A DNA stretch of 36,248 nucleotides, from assembly GCA_902596655.1 (NCBI GenBank), contig CACJUX010000020.1:1-36248 (forward strand), given 5' to 3'. Each line of letters opens with the position of its first letter. Position 1 is the first letter of the stretch. The notes below the pieces were generated by a model. The model was not told where the DNA came from. It worked only from the letters and a program-made list of their open reading frames with translations, and made no database searches. The position numbers and the translations under genes were made by a program. Below are positions 8,246 to 16,271 of this stretch, piece after piece. Origin of the DNA: an uncultured SAR116 cluster alpha proteobacterium (lineage in GTDB: Bacteria; Pseudomonadota; Alphaproteobacteria; Puniceispirillales; Puniceispirillaceae).

Positions 8246-8824
8246 TCACATTTTTTGTTGGGCCTTAGCGTAGAGGTTTCTTGTCTCTGCGACATAGACA
8301 TCTCGTGAGATCACACCATCCAGATACAGCTGGCGCGTTGCCAGCATTTCCTGCTCGATTGCAGCCAGCGCAACTTCTGGATCCGCCTCGACAATCTGCG
8401 ATGAATTACTTGCATTTTTCACCTTTCGCCGATGAAAAACAAAACCACCAACGTTTGTTCCACTTTTTTCCTCGTTGAAGGGCGATGAAAGGTCTTTGGC
8501 ATCTTTCTTGGCGACAACAGCCGCAAGCGCGTCAGGCTCTTCGCTGCCTACCGGCTTGGCTGAAATAGGCCCGCAATTCAATTCAGCTTTGTTCGCGAGT
8601 TCGTTTAGCACTACCGGCTCACTGACCGAAGTCGCAGACCTTTGCGTAGCTTGCCCCTGTCGCCGGGCAACAACAAACACCAACAGGATCACGAAGACAC
8701 CAGCAATTGCCAGTGCATGCAACGTACCCTGCGGCCCACCGAAATGGGCTTTAAACAATGCCGTTAAATCAGTCAGCACGGGCAGGATGTTCTCGAATAT
8801 TTCCATGTTTTGTTCAAAATCCAT
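8246..8824 (-). CDS. Single-helix membrane protein with SHOCT-like C-terminus, unknown function
   Basis: A 192-residue protein with one clear membrane segment at about residues 35-53 (LHALAIAGVFVILLVFVVA) followed by basic residues, so the bulk should lie in the cytoplasm. A long low-complexity linker follows. The C-terminal 40 residues (EQEMLATRQLYLDGVISRDVYVAETRNLYAKAQQKM in part) resemble the short SHOCT oligomerisation motif, with its pattern leucine-rich helix, DGVIS, second helix. I do not recognise a specific family. It is on the same strand as and upstream of the ParA-like ATPase, but 405 bases separate them, so an operon is uncertain. Confidence 0.7.
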   Translation of the reverse strand: MDFEQNMEIFENILPVLTDLTALFKAHFGGPQGTLHALAIAGVFVILLVFVVARRQGQATQRSATSVSEPVVLNELANKAELNCGPISAKPVGSEEPDALAAVVAKKDAKDLSSPFNEEKSGTNVGGFVFHRRKVKNASNSSQIVEADPEVALAAIEQEMLATRQLYLDGVISRDVYVAETRNLYAKAQQKM

Positions 8825-9433
8825 TTATTTAGCTATTAACTTGTAAAATCATCCCTTACTCAGCAACACAGTAGCCGAAAAAAGGCATAATTCCAATTAC
8901 ATAAATAACGACACGGTGGCGAGCGCGTGAGCATTTGACCCAGAGTTCAAAATTAGGACGCTGCTGACAGCCAATCTTAAGGCAACAGATGTGTAAGTCA
9001 TTGACGCGCGCAAGATTTACACAGTCTACCAAAATACCAATTTCTATTATAGCATAGCGCTGATCAGGCAGAAGATATTTTCCAGCGCAACACTCTTAAG
9101 GCAGATGTCAAAAAGGCCGCGTTAACAACTGCATTATCAAAATTGATGGCGAGTGACGAGCGCACTGGAAGAATGAATGTATACTTACCTCGTTTGCATG
9201 CCATTGTTAGGAGGAATTTACCACCTTCATCGATGGCCTATTAACAATCATTGCCCCGCTAAAAATCCATTGGTCGGATCAATAGCCGAAAATGATTGTG
9301 ACGCCGACAGGTCTGTTTGCCATCTCAGCTAGTGATGCGATCAAATATACGGTATTCCAAATAGGAAGACGAACCGAATGTGTGACGGTCTAGCCACTTT
9401 ACAAAAGGTTTGAAAGCTGTTGTGATCTGCAGC
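8825..9433. other. Intergenic region, no gene seen
   Basis: About 600 AT-rich bases lie between the divergent membrane-protein gene and the HD-domain gene. All frames are broken by frequent stops and show no recognisable protein motif. Promoters for both flanking genes are presumably here, but I see no convincing -35/-10 pair. Confidence 0.5.
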
Positions 9434-10036
9434 ATGAATATGGATCGGCAAAAAGTAAGTTTTATTCGTATGGATGAGGGCAGTGCTGCCGATTATGCGC
9501 TGCTGGAGTCGCTCGAGAAAGGGCATGTTGCCGGACTTGCTGATCGATTGCTGTTTGCATTGAAAGGTTTGCAGAACTCGTTTGACGGCTACCGCATTGA
9601 CCGGCTGCAACATTCGCTGCAATCAGCCACACGCGCCGAAGCGGATGGCGCTGACATTGAGATGATTGTGGGCGCGCTAGTACATGACCTTGGCGATGAT
9701 CTGGCTCCGCACAACCACTCGCAGCTCGCAGCGAGCATCATCCGCCCCTATGTGCGCGCCGAAGTTACATGGGTAATCGAGCATCACGGCATTTTCCAGC
9801 TCTATTATTTCGGTGCCTCAGAGGGGGTGAATAAGAATGAACGCGACCGCTTTGCTGGGCACAAATGGTTTGCTAGCTGCGACAGATTCTGTGGCCTTTG
9901 GGACCAAATGTCGTTCGACCCAGATTATCCAACCAAACCGTTAAGCCATTTTGAGCCAATGCTGCGAGAGGTGTTTTCGCGCCAACCTTTCGATCCTGCA
10001 ATTATTGGTGAGAGTGAACAGGCCCTTGACGGATGA
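9434..10036 (+). CDS. HD-domain metalloprotein, PhnZ/TmpB-like
   Basis: A 200-residue HD-superfamily protein. Candidate metal ligands, in order, are His60 (LQHSLQSA), His84-Asp85 (ALVHDLGDD), His93/His95 (PHNHSQLAA), His117/118 (IEHHGIF) and Asp157 (GLWDQMSFDPDY). This pattern, with a Q following the first His and the C-terminal WDQMSFDP block, resembles the mixed-valence diiron HD oxygenases PhnZ and TmpB, which cleave hydroxylated aminophosphonates, rather than ordinary phosphohydrolases. The ATG at 9434 gives MNMDRQKVSFIRMDEGSAADYALL; a TTG at 9410 is possible. No other phosphonate gene is nearby. The gene overlaps the SDR gene downstream. An oxygenase role is inference. Confidence 0.85.
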   Translation: MNMDRQKVSFIRMDEGSAADYALLESLEKGHVAGLADRLLFALKGLQNSFDGYRIDRLQHSLQSATRAEADGADIEMIVGALVHDLGDDLAPHNHSQLAASIIRPYVRAEVTWVIEHHGIFQLYYFGASEGVNKNERDRFAGHKWFASCDRFCGLWDQMSFDPDYPTKPLSHFEPMLREVFSRQPFDPAIIGESEQALDG

Positions 10037-10763
10037 CAGAAATCCAAGAAACCCGACAAAACGGGTGATGATCACCGGCGCTAATCGTGGCATCGGATTA
10101 GAATTGACACGCCAGAGCGTAGCGATGGGCGATGAAGTGATCGCATGTTGTCGCACACCCATGGAAGCCACAGAATTGATGGCACTAGCTCACGAGACCG
10201 ACCTGATTAGTATTCTAGGCCTTGATGTTAGGATCGAGCGCGACATGAAACCTATTGCCGCCGGATTTAGCCGGCGGCTTGACCTGCTAGTTTGCAATGC
10301 TGGAGTGCTGAGCGGGCGTGGCGGTTTGCAGGACCCCGAACAAAAAAGCCGCAATGTTGAAGACACGCTGATGACCAATGTCGGCGGCGTGTTCTTCACC
10401 GCGCGGTATTTTTTGCCACATCTTTTGGCTGGCAGCGAAGAACGCGGTGATGCCCCCGGCAAGCTAGCGATCATATCCTCGCAGATGGGAAGTAGCACCC
10501 GCTCTGGAAGCAACGCCATAATTTACCGTGCCAGTAAAGCGGCAGCGACAAATCTGGCACGCAGCCTTGCGATTGAGTTAGCAGACCGGAATATTGCGGT
10601 CGGTGCCTATCACCCAGGCTGGGTGCAGACCGAAATGGGTGGACAAAATGCGGCCATCACCCCAGCCGATAGCGCCGCTGGACTTTTGAAGCGGTTTGCG
10701 GAACTTAGTATGAAGACCAGTGGAATTTTCGAAGATTACAACGGCTTGGCGATACCTTTTTAA
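10026..10763 (+). CDS. Short-chain dehydrogenase/reductase (SDR)
   Basis: A classical SDR of about 245 residues with the cofactor motif ITGANRGIGLE near 16-26, NAG at 91-93, and the catalytic Ser (IISSQMG, 151/152), Tyr167 and Lys171 (YRASK). The NRGIGLE form of the glycine motif and the late PGWVQTEMGG block place it among the C-factor-like SDRs. The start is unclear. A TTG at 10026 overlaps the stop of the HD-domain gene by eleven bases and would couple translation. A GTG at 10065 would leave a shorter N-terminus but a usual distance to the glycine motif. Cotranscription with the HD gene suggests a shared substrate pathway, identity unknown. Confidence 0.88.
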   Translation: MTDDRNPRNPTKRVMITGANRGIGLELTRQSVAMGDEVIACCRTPMEATELMALAHETDLISILGLDVRIERDMKPIAAGFSRRLDLLVCNAGVLSGRGGLQDPEQKSRNVEDTLMTNVGGVFFTARYFLPHLLAGSEERGDAPGKLAIISSQMGSSTRSGSNAIIYRASKAAATNLARSLAIELADRNIAVGAYHPGWVQTEMGGQNAAITPADSAAGLLKRFAELSMKTSGIFEDYNGLAIPF

Positions 10764-11397
10764 TCCGCCGCCAGACTAACCAGCCTGATTAACCTTTTGA
10801 GGAGGCGCCGCAGAAGACAGAAGATAGAGACAACTCAGCCAAACCTGCGACTTTAAGAACTCCAACAGACAGACCCATGACAACCAGTGGCAAGGACGGC
10901 ATGGCCAGCGCGATGACCTAAAAGCGTATGATCAAATCTACTAATGAGGATCCGCCGACCGAAAAACTAATGGATGTTTAGGCCGCCTGGACAAATTATT
11001 ATGATAGCTATCTTTTCGACGGCCATGGCTACACAGCATTAGAGGACGTGGTTTCTGGCTTTGTTAAACGTCCTTAACCATCCAGCCCGTCGATATTCTG
11101 CGTGATGAGCTGCGCGCCACCCGAACCACCCATATTATATTGACCTGCAAGCCACCAATGGAATCAATTCGGCTAGACATCTCGATATGCGGCAAAGCGG
11201 CGGTAATACAACAGCAGAAACGGGCTGGTTAGCCAAATAAATCGCCCGCGTTGTCATTTCCTGCAGCGTGTAGTTGCGCGAACCAATGCTTCATTAGCCA
11301 TCATGCCGGCGAAAATTGGGGATACTACTTTCAGCGCTGACGCTAGCACCCGTGATATTAAGGTGTCGTCGTTAACCCTGCTACAGCGTGCCTTTGT
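10764..11397. other. Gene-debris region between SDR and enolase-superfamily gene
   Basis: These 634 bases hold no intact gene. On the plus strand a broken frame lies at 10877-11077 (listed separately). On the minus strand between about 11350 and 11085 coding-like pieces appear in changing frames, for example VSPIFAGMMANEALVRATT, YTLQEMTTRAIYLANQP and GGAQLITQNIDGLDG. The last resembles the TQNIDGL core of Sir2 deacetylases, but too little remains to assign it. Confidence 0.5.
10877..11077 (+). pseudogene. Remnant open frame with two in-frame stops
   Basis: From ATG at 10877 one frame reads through TAA (10919) and TAG (10979) to TAA (11075). It has a protein-like tail AAWTNYYDSYLFDGHGY followed by TALEDVVSGFVKRP. 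The tail has coding texture but matches no family I can name. It could be chance; the call rests only on frame persistence and residue composition. Confidence 0.3.
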
Positions 11398-12525
11398 TCA
11401 CATTTGCTCCATAGCCGAGACACTGTAATCGGCGCGAGCTAACCATTCGGGTGAGACCTCGACGCCCCAGCCAGGCTCGTCCGTCACTTCGACGCACCCC
11501 GACTCAATGGCAAATGGATCGCCTTGGAATAATGCCTCGGTCCAGGGGTAGTAATCCGGACCCTCAATGGCAAACTCGAGGTAAGGGCCCGCATTTGGTA
11601 TTGCACGTAGCAGATGCATCGTGCAGATTGTCACTAGCGAAAGATTGGCTGAATGCGGCGTGCAGACAAACCCTCCGGCTGCGGCCATCGCCGCGACCTG
11701 CAGCGTCGGGGTTAAACCGCCCATATACATTACATCGGGTTGCATCACATCGGTAACGTGATTGTCAATTGCGTGCTGCCAGATGCGCAGGTCACAATCC
11801 TGCTCGCCGCCAGTGACATCAATTGCCAGAGCAGCCGTCACCTGCTGGGTCAATTCGGGCTGCCAATATGGACAGGGTTCCTCATAATGGGTAACACCAT
11901 GATCCTCAAGCAGATGGCCAACCTCAATCGCCCGCGCAACGCCGAAGCAGCTGTTAGCATCAACCATGCGAACGACATCATCACCAAGCGCACCGCTGAC
12001 CGTCGGGATGATCTGCTCGGTCCGGCCGTGCCATTCATCACACCCGCGCCCACATTCAGCACCAACGCGGAATTTGAAGGCGTCAAATCCCTTCTCATCG
12101 CGCAGGCGGCAGAGCCGTTCAGCCTCAGCATCCGGGGTGATGTCACGCTTCATCGACGAGGCGTAGGCGCGCAACCGCCCGGGCGAACCACCGATCAGGC
12201 TTGCAACTGGCCTTTCAGCCAGCCTGCCGGCAAGATCCCACAGCGCGGTATCTAAACCGGCCAGCGCTCGGCGAAGGTAGGAGCCCGGATATTTGTGCTC
12301 ACGCTCGTTCACCAGCGCGGCAATGTCGGCAAAATCTGTGAACGGCGCATCAAGATCAAGCACCCTACCAAGAACCCAGGGGGCAACTTGCCGGTGAAAA
12401 ACTTGCGTCGTGATATCGGCATGATAGGTCGACATCTGACCAATCCCGCGATGTCCGCTATCGGTGGTCAGGCGGACAAAAGCAACTTCTGGCGTGGTAA
12501 ATGTTTCAAGTCTGGCGATTTTCAC
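11398..12525 (-). CDS. Enolase-superfamily enzyme, mandelate racemase-type (probable acid-sugar dehydratase or racemase)
   Basis: A 375-residue mandelate racemase/muconate lactonizing enzyme-fold protein. Counting from the GTG at 12525, the three Mg ligands are Asp189 (MVDANS), Glu215 (YEEP) and Glu241 (GGEQD). The general-base dyad is Asp264 (QPDVMY) and His291 (TPHSAN). Their spacings (26, 26, 23, 27) equal those of mandelate racemase. On the other face Lys151 is present, but the usual second Lys of the KxK motif is Arg153 (KFR). The GTG start is preferred over a TTG at 12549 because AAAGG lies eight bases before it. Substrate is unknown; carboxylate sugars are usual for this subgroup. It is isolated, with debris downstream. 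Confidence 0.92.
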   Translation of the reverse strand: MKIARLETFTTPEVAFVRLTTDSGHRGIGQMSTYHADITTQVFHRQVAPWVLGRVLDLDAPFTDFADIAALVNEREHKYPGSYLRRALAGLDTALWDLAGRLAERPVASLIGGSPGRLRAYASSMKRDITPDAEAERLCRLRDEKGFDAFKFRVGAECGRGCDEWHGRTEQIIPTVSGALGDDVVRMVDANSCFGVARAIEVGHLLEDHGVTHYEEPCPYWQPELTQQVTAALAIDVTGGEQDCDLRIWQHAIDNHVTDVMQPDVMYMGGLTPTLQVAAMAAAGGFVCTPHSANLSLVTICTMHLLRAIPNAGPYLEFAIEGPDYYPWTEALFQGDPFAIESGCVEVTDEPGWGVEVSPEWLARADYSVSAMEQM

Positions 12526-13034
12526 CGGTCTGCCTTTCTGCAGCGTCAAGGGAAAGCCGAAGCGTGAGTTTTTTTAAGCAAAGTATCAAGTGTTAGAGTT
12601 AAATGATCTGAGTACAAGCTCTCTGAGATCCTAAATCAAACGTTCACAGAATCACATAAAAATTGGCAAATTTGTAGCACAGCCGCTATTAAGCTGAAGA
12701 AATGTAAATAGCTGAATCTTTTCGATTCTTATAGTGGACTGATTGGTTTGTTAGCGACAAACCTTCTACGACAATGGCAGTTTTTGAGTGGAAATCCGTT
12801 GTTATGTCCAAGTAAAAATAACAAATAAAGCAGTCTTTGGTTTATTTTCAATATTAACAGCAAATTAATGACGATATACCGCAGCTTTTGGATTAATTTT
12901 GCTTTTTTTCGAAAAATATTTTGTTTATCGAGCCGAATTAATGCATTGCGCGTGTCAAATGAATCCCATAACGTCGGGCGCTTAAAAATTCTAATAACAA
13001 AGCATCCAACAAATTTTAGGTGTAGGAGGGATAC
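12526..13034. promoter_or_regulatory. AT-rich upstream region of the TRAP operon
   Basis: No gene is seen in about 500 very AT-rich bases. A hairpin or operator-like inverted repeat GGTTTGT-TAGCG-ACAAACC lies at 12745-12763. No T tract follows it, so it is more likely an operator than a terminator. Promoters for the divergent enolase-superfamily gene and for dctP should be here. Confidence 0.4.
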
Positions 13035-14138
13035 ATGACTGAACTAAGAAACCGTAGAAAATTTTTAAAAGGATCGGCCGTCGCTGGTGTAGCAGCGATG
13101 GGTACTTTGGCAGCGCCGCACGTTCGTGCCGACGGCCACGGAGTTACATTGAAACTCCAAGCTGCTTGGGGCGGAGGCATTTTCTTAGAAAATGCAAAAG
13201 CATATGTTGATCGCGTCCACGCTATGGCGGGCAAAGACTTGAAAATAGATCTTCTAGCTGTGAACGCTGTGGTGAAAACCAGTCAAATGCAAGACGCAGT
13301 TCATCGCGGAGTTCTGGATGCCTGTCACTATGTGCCTGCTTATTGGTACTCCAAATCCAAAGCCGCATCGTTGTTTGGAACCGGTCCATGTTTTGGTTGG
13401 TCATCTCAGGAAGTTCTTGGCTGGTGTCATTACGGCGGTGGCATGGAATTGTTTAACGAACTGATGGGCTCACTAGGCCTTAACGTTGTTTCGTTTTTCA
13501 ATTCAGCCATGCCCGCGCAGCCAATGGGTTGGTTTAAAGAAGAGATTAAAGACGCATCGCAGATGAGTGGCTTGAAATATCGCACGGTCGGCCTCGCGGC
13601 AGATGTTTTAATGGAAATGGGCATGTCAGTTGTGCAGCTTCCGGGTGGCGAAATTCAGCCAGCCATGAAGTCTGGACTTATCGACGCAGCCGAGTTTAAT
13701 AACCCGACATCAGATAAAGATTTTGGAATGCAAGACGTCTCTAAGCATTACCATCTCGGATCCTTCCACCAATCGCAGGAATTCTTTGAAATTTCATTTA
13801 ACAAGAAAAAATACGAGTCTCTGCCTGCTGAACTACAAGCGATCCTGAAGCACGCTTCTGAGGCTGAGAATTCAAACTTTTACTGGCATAACACCAAGCG
13901 TTACGCTGAAGATCTTGGCAAGCTGCAGGCGATGGGCGTAAACGTTTATCGTACGCCAGATTCGGTTATGAAGGAGCAACTCAAGGCATGGGACGTCGTT
14001 GTCGATCGTATCTCTGCTGAAGACCCATTCTTTGCGAAGGTGATCGACTCACAGAAGGCTTATGCCAAAGAAGTTATGAATTACCTGAACTTGAACCAGC
14101 CAGATTACAAGATGGCTTACAACCACCACTTCGGTTAA
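13035..14138 (+). CDS. dctP: TRAP transporter solute-binding protein (DctP family, Tat-exported)
   Basis: A 367-residue periplasmic binding protein that captures an organic acid-type solute for a TRAP permease. The N-terminus carries a twin-arginine signal (RNRRKFLKG, hydrophobic stretch, cleavage near PHVRADG). The mature part has the DctP fold hallmarks: GEIQPAMKSGLIDAAEFNNP near 205-225, and the long C-terminal helix. The Tat signal and this motif place it nearer to the TakP (2-oxoacid or monocarboxylate) branch than to DctP of the C4 type; this is inference. A perfect AGGAGG lies before ATG. A stem-loop follows the gene, as is common where the binding protein is made in excess over the permease. 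Confidence 0.94.
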   Translation: MTELRNRRKFLKGSAVAGVAAMGTLAAPHVRADGHGVTLKLQAAWGGGIFLENAKAYVDRVHAMAGKDLKIDLLAVNAVVKTSQMQDAVHRGVLDACHYVPAYWYSKSKAASLFGTGPCFGWSSQEVLGWCHYGGGMELFNELMGSLGLNVVSFFNSAMPAQPMGWFKEEIKDASQMSGLKYRTVGLAADVLMEMGMSVVQLPGGEIQPAMKSGLIDAAEFNNPTSDKDFGMQDVSKHYHLGSFHQSQEFFEISFNKKKYESLPAELQAILKHASEAENSNFYWHNTKRYAEDLGKLQAMGVNVYRTPDSVMKEQLKAWDVVVDRISAEDPFFAKVIDSQKAYAKEVMNYLNLNQPDYKMAYNHHFG

Positions 14139-14156
14139 GCGTCGTTAGCTGACAGT

Positions 14157-14190
14157 CGGCCAGAAGGTCTCGCCTTCTGGCCGTTTATCT
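14157..14190 (+). terminator. Stem-loop after dctP (attenuator or terminator)
   Basis: CGGCCAGAAGG (14157-14167) pairs perfectly with CCTTCTGGCCG (14173-14183) across a five-base loop, eleven base pairs in all. TTTATCTTTT follows. It lies in the gap between dctP and dctQ. It probably terminates part of the transcription or protects the dctP mRNA 3' end. Confidence 0.8.
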
Positions 14191-14269
14191 TTTCAATAAA
14201 TAAAGTTACTATATTTTTCCAGTTTCTTTTTAAACTGGGTAAACGCGTGACCTTTAAGTTAAGGCGTCC

Positions 14270-14833
14270 ATGATGACACAATTTGTCTATGCTATTGAAA
14301 GCTTGAGTGTATGGGTTGGCCGCGCTTTTGGTTGGTGTATTCTTGTTCTAACATTTTCAGTTTCCTACGAAGTGTTTGTCCGCTATGCGCTTAATTCGCC
14401 AACCGTCTGGGCCTTCGACATGATGATCCAAATGTACGGTGCGCTGTTTCTGATGGCGGGTCCATATGCGCTGGCGCAAGACACACATGTTCGGGGCGAC
14501 GTGCTATACCGTCTATTTCCGGTGAGGTGGCAAGCGCGGATCGACTTCGTTCTTTATCTAGTTTTTTTCTTCCCCGGCATTTTGGCCCTTTTTTGGTACG
14601 GCTGGGAAATTGCCTCTGATAGCTGGCGCTACAAAGAAGTCAGTTGGAATTCGCCGGCGCGGATCCAAATTTATTTTTTTAAGACCTTAATCCCAGTTGC
14701 TGGATTTTTATTGATTCTCCAGGGTATGGCAGAATTAGTTCGTTGTTGGCGGGCAATGAAATCGGGCGTTTGGATGGAACGACTTAGGGATGTCAGAGAG
14801 ACCGAAGATATGCTCATGGAAGAAACCAAATAA
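14270..14833 (+). CDS. dctQ: TRAP transporter small permease (DctQ family)
   Basis: A 187-residue protein with four membrane helices. The family motif around residues 35-50 (SYEVFVRYALNSPTVWAFD) and the DTHVRGDVLYRLFP segment near 75-88 are typical of DctQ subunits, which pair with the large permease. The C-terminal tail is charged and cytoplasmic. It is the second gene of the TRAP operon. The ATG codon pair at 14270-14275 has AAGG upstream. AT-rich stretches encode the third helix. Confidence 0.92.
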   Translation: MMTQFVYAIESLSVWVGRAFGWCILVLTFSVSYEVFVRYALNSPTVWAFDMMIQMYGALFLMAGPYALAQDTHVRGDVLYRLFPVRWQARIDFVLYLVFFFPGILALFWYGWEIASDSWRYKEVSWNSPARIQIYFFKTLIPVAGFLLILQGMAELVRCWRAMKSGVWMERLRDVRETEDMLMEETK

Positions 14834-14868
14834 GCCGCAACTTTTATGAGTTTTTTGGATAAAATGAA

Positions 14869-16233
14869 ATGACTGATCCACAAATTGCCATTTTGATGCT
14901 GTGCCTGTTCATCGTGCTTGTACTTTTGGGCTTTCCAATCGCCTTTACTTTGTTGGCAATGGGTGTGGGTTTCGGCTATTACGCCTATTATCAGGGCGGT
15001 GCAGAAACTCTCGCCGATCTGCTCAACAATAATATATTCTATCTTTTGAATCAAAATACCTATTCGGTAATGGAAAATGACACTCTAGTCGCCATTCCAC
15101 TTTTTTTGTTTATGGGATATGTCGTAGAGCGCGCTAACATTGTTAATCGGCTTTTTTATTCGCTACAAATGGCTGCTAGAAACTTACCAGGCTCGATGGC
15201 GATCGCCGCGCTATTAACTTGCGCCGTTTTCTCCACAGCGTCAGGCATCGTTGGTGCGGTGGTAACTTTGATGGGCCTATTAGCATTCCCGGCAATGGCA
15301 AATGTTGGATACAACAAGCAGTTTGCTTCCGGCGTAATTTGTGCTGGTGGCACACTCGGCATCCTGATTCCTCCATCGATCATGCTTATTGTCTATGCGG
15401 CTATCGCTGAATTATCGCCACTTCGCCTTTACGCGGCGGCGATGTTTCCTGGCCTCTTGTTAGCTGGCCTTTACATTGTTTATGTAATCACACGCGTATT
15501 TTTCCAGCCCCATCTAGCGCCAAAGCCACGATCTGAAGATGTGCCACCAAAATCTAAGATTTATTGGGACTTGATCGTCTCCTTCGTGCCTCTGACCGCA
15601 CTGATCGCAATGGTTTTAGGTTCAATTCTTGGTGGTCTGGCGACACCAGCCGAGGCAGCAGCAATGGGTGCTCTCGGAGGGTTACTCCTTGCAATCTTAT
15701 ACCGCTCGTTGACCTGGAGCAAAGTCAAAGAGTCTGTTTTCTTGACAGCTAAAGCAACCGCGATGGTCTGCTGGCTATTTATTGGTTCTTGGACCTTTGC
15801 GTCGGTGTTCTCATATCTGGGTGGGCATGATGTGATTGAACATTGGGTTCTAGCGCTGAACCTCGAGCCGTGGCAGTTTCTCGTGATGGTTCAGCTAATC
15901 ATCTTTATTCTTGGGTGGCCTCTCGAATGGTCAGAGATTCTTATTATCTTTGTGCCTATCTTCCTACCAATGTTGGATACTTTTGGCGTTAATCCTTATT
16001 TCTTTGCGATGCTTGTAGCGCTAAATCTGCAAACTTCCTTCCTTACACCTCCAATGGCAATGTCAGCTTATTATTTGAAGGGTGTTCTTAAAGGGCAGAT
16101 CGAGCTTGTTGACATCTTTAAGGGCATACTCCCTTACCTTGGGATCGTTATTTTCTCGATGGTTCTGCTCTATCAATTCCCGGGAATTGCACTTTGGCTG
16201 CCAGACTACCTGTTTGGAGAATACATCCAGTAA
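14869..16233 (+). CDS. dctM: TRAP transporter large permease (DctM family)
   Basis: The 454-residue channel-forming subunit is a member of the ion-transporter superfamily, with about twelve helices and two inverted repeats. Visible signatures are FPIAFTLLAMGVGFGYY at the N-terminus, ASGIVGAVVTLMGLLAFPAM, GVICAGGTLGILIPPSIMLIVYA near 160-182, LGGLATPAEAAAMGALGGL near 245-263, and the C-terminal FLTPPMAMSAYYLKGV. It imports solute with a sodium gradient, together with DctP and DctQ. It starts 35 bases after dctQ and is followed by an amidase gene after 38 bases, which suggests one transcript. Confidence 0.95.
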   Translation: MTDPQIAILMLCLFIVLVLLGFPIAFTLLAMGVGFGYYAYYQGGAETLADLLNNNIFYLLNQNTYSVMENDTLVAIPLFLFMGYVVERANIVNRLFYSLQMAARNLPGSMAIAALLTCAVFSTASGIVGAVVTLMGLLAFPAMANVGYNKQFASGVICAGGTLGILIPPSIMLIVYAAIAELSPLRLYAAAMFPGLLLAGLYIVYVITRVFFQPHLAPKPRSEDVPPKSKIYWDLIVSFVPLTALIAMVLGSILGGLATPAEAAAMGALGGLLLAILYRSLTWSKVKESVFLTAKATAMVCWLFIGSWTFASVFSYLGGHDVIEHWVLALNLEPWQFLVMVQLIIFILGWPLEWSEILIIFVPIFLPMLDTFGVNPYFFAMLVALNLQTSFLTPPMAMSAYYLKGVLKGQIELVDIFKGILPYLGIVIFSMVLLYQFPGIALWLPDYLFGEYIQ

Positions 16234-16271
16234 TTGCCAGCTAGTGGCAGTTGCAGATACAGGATCATGAC

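Noticed and set aside
11085-11130. Sir2 deacetylase gene
   Set aside because: Only about a dozen residues (QLITQNIDGL) fit, with no NAD-binding GAGIS motif or zinc cysteines in any frame nearby.
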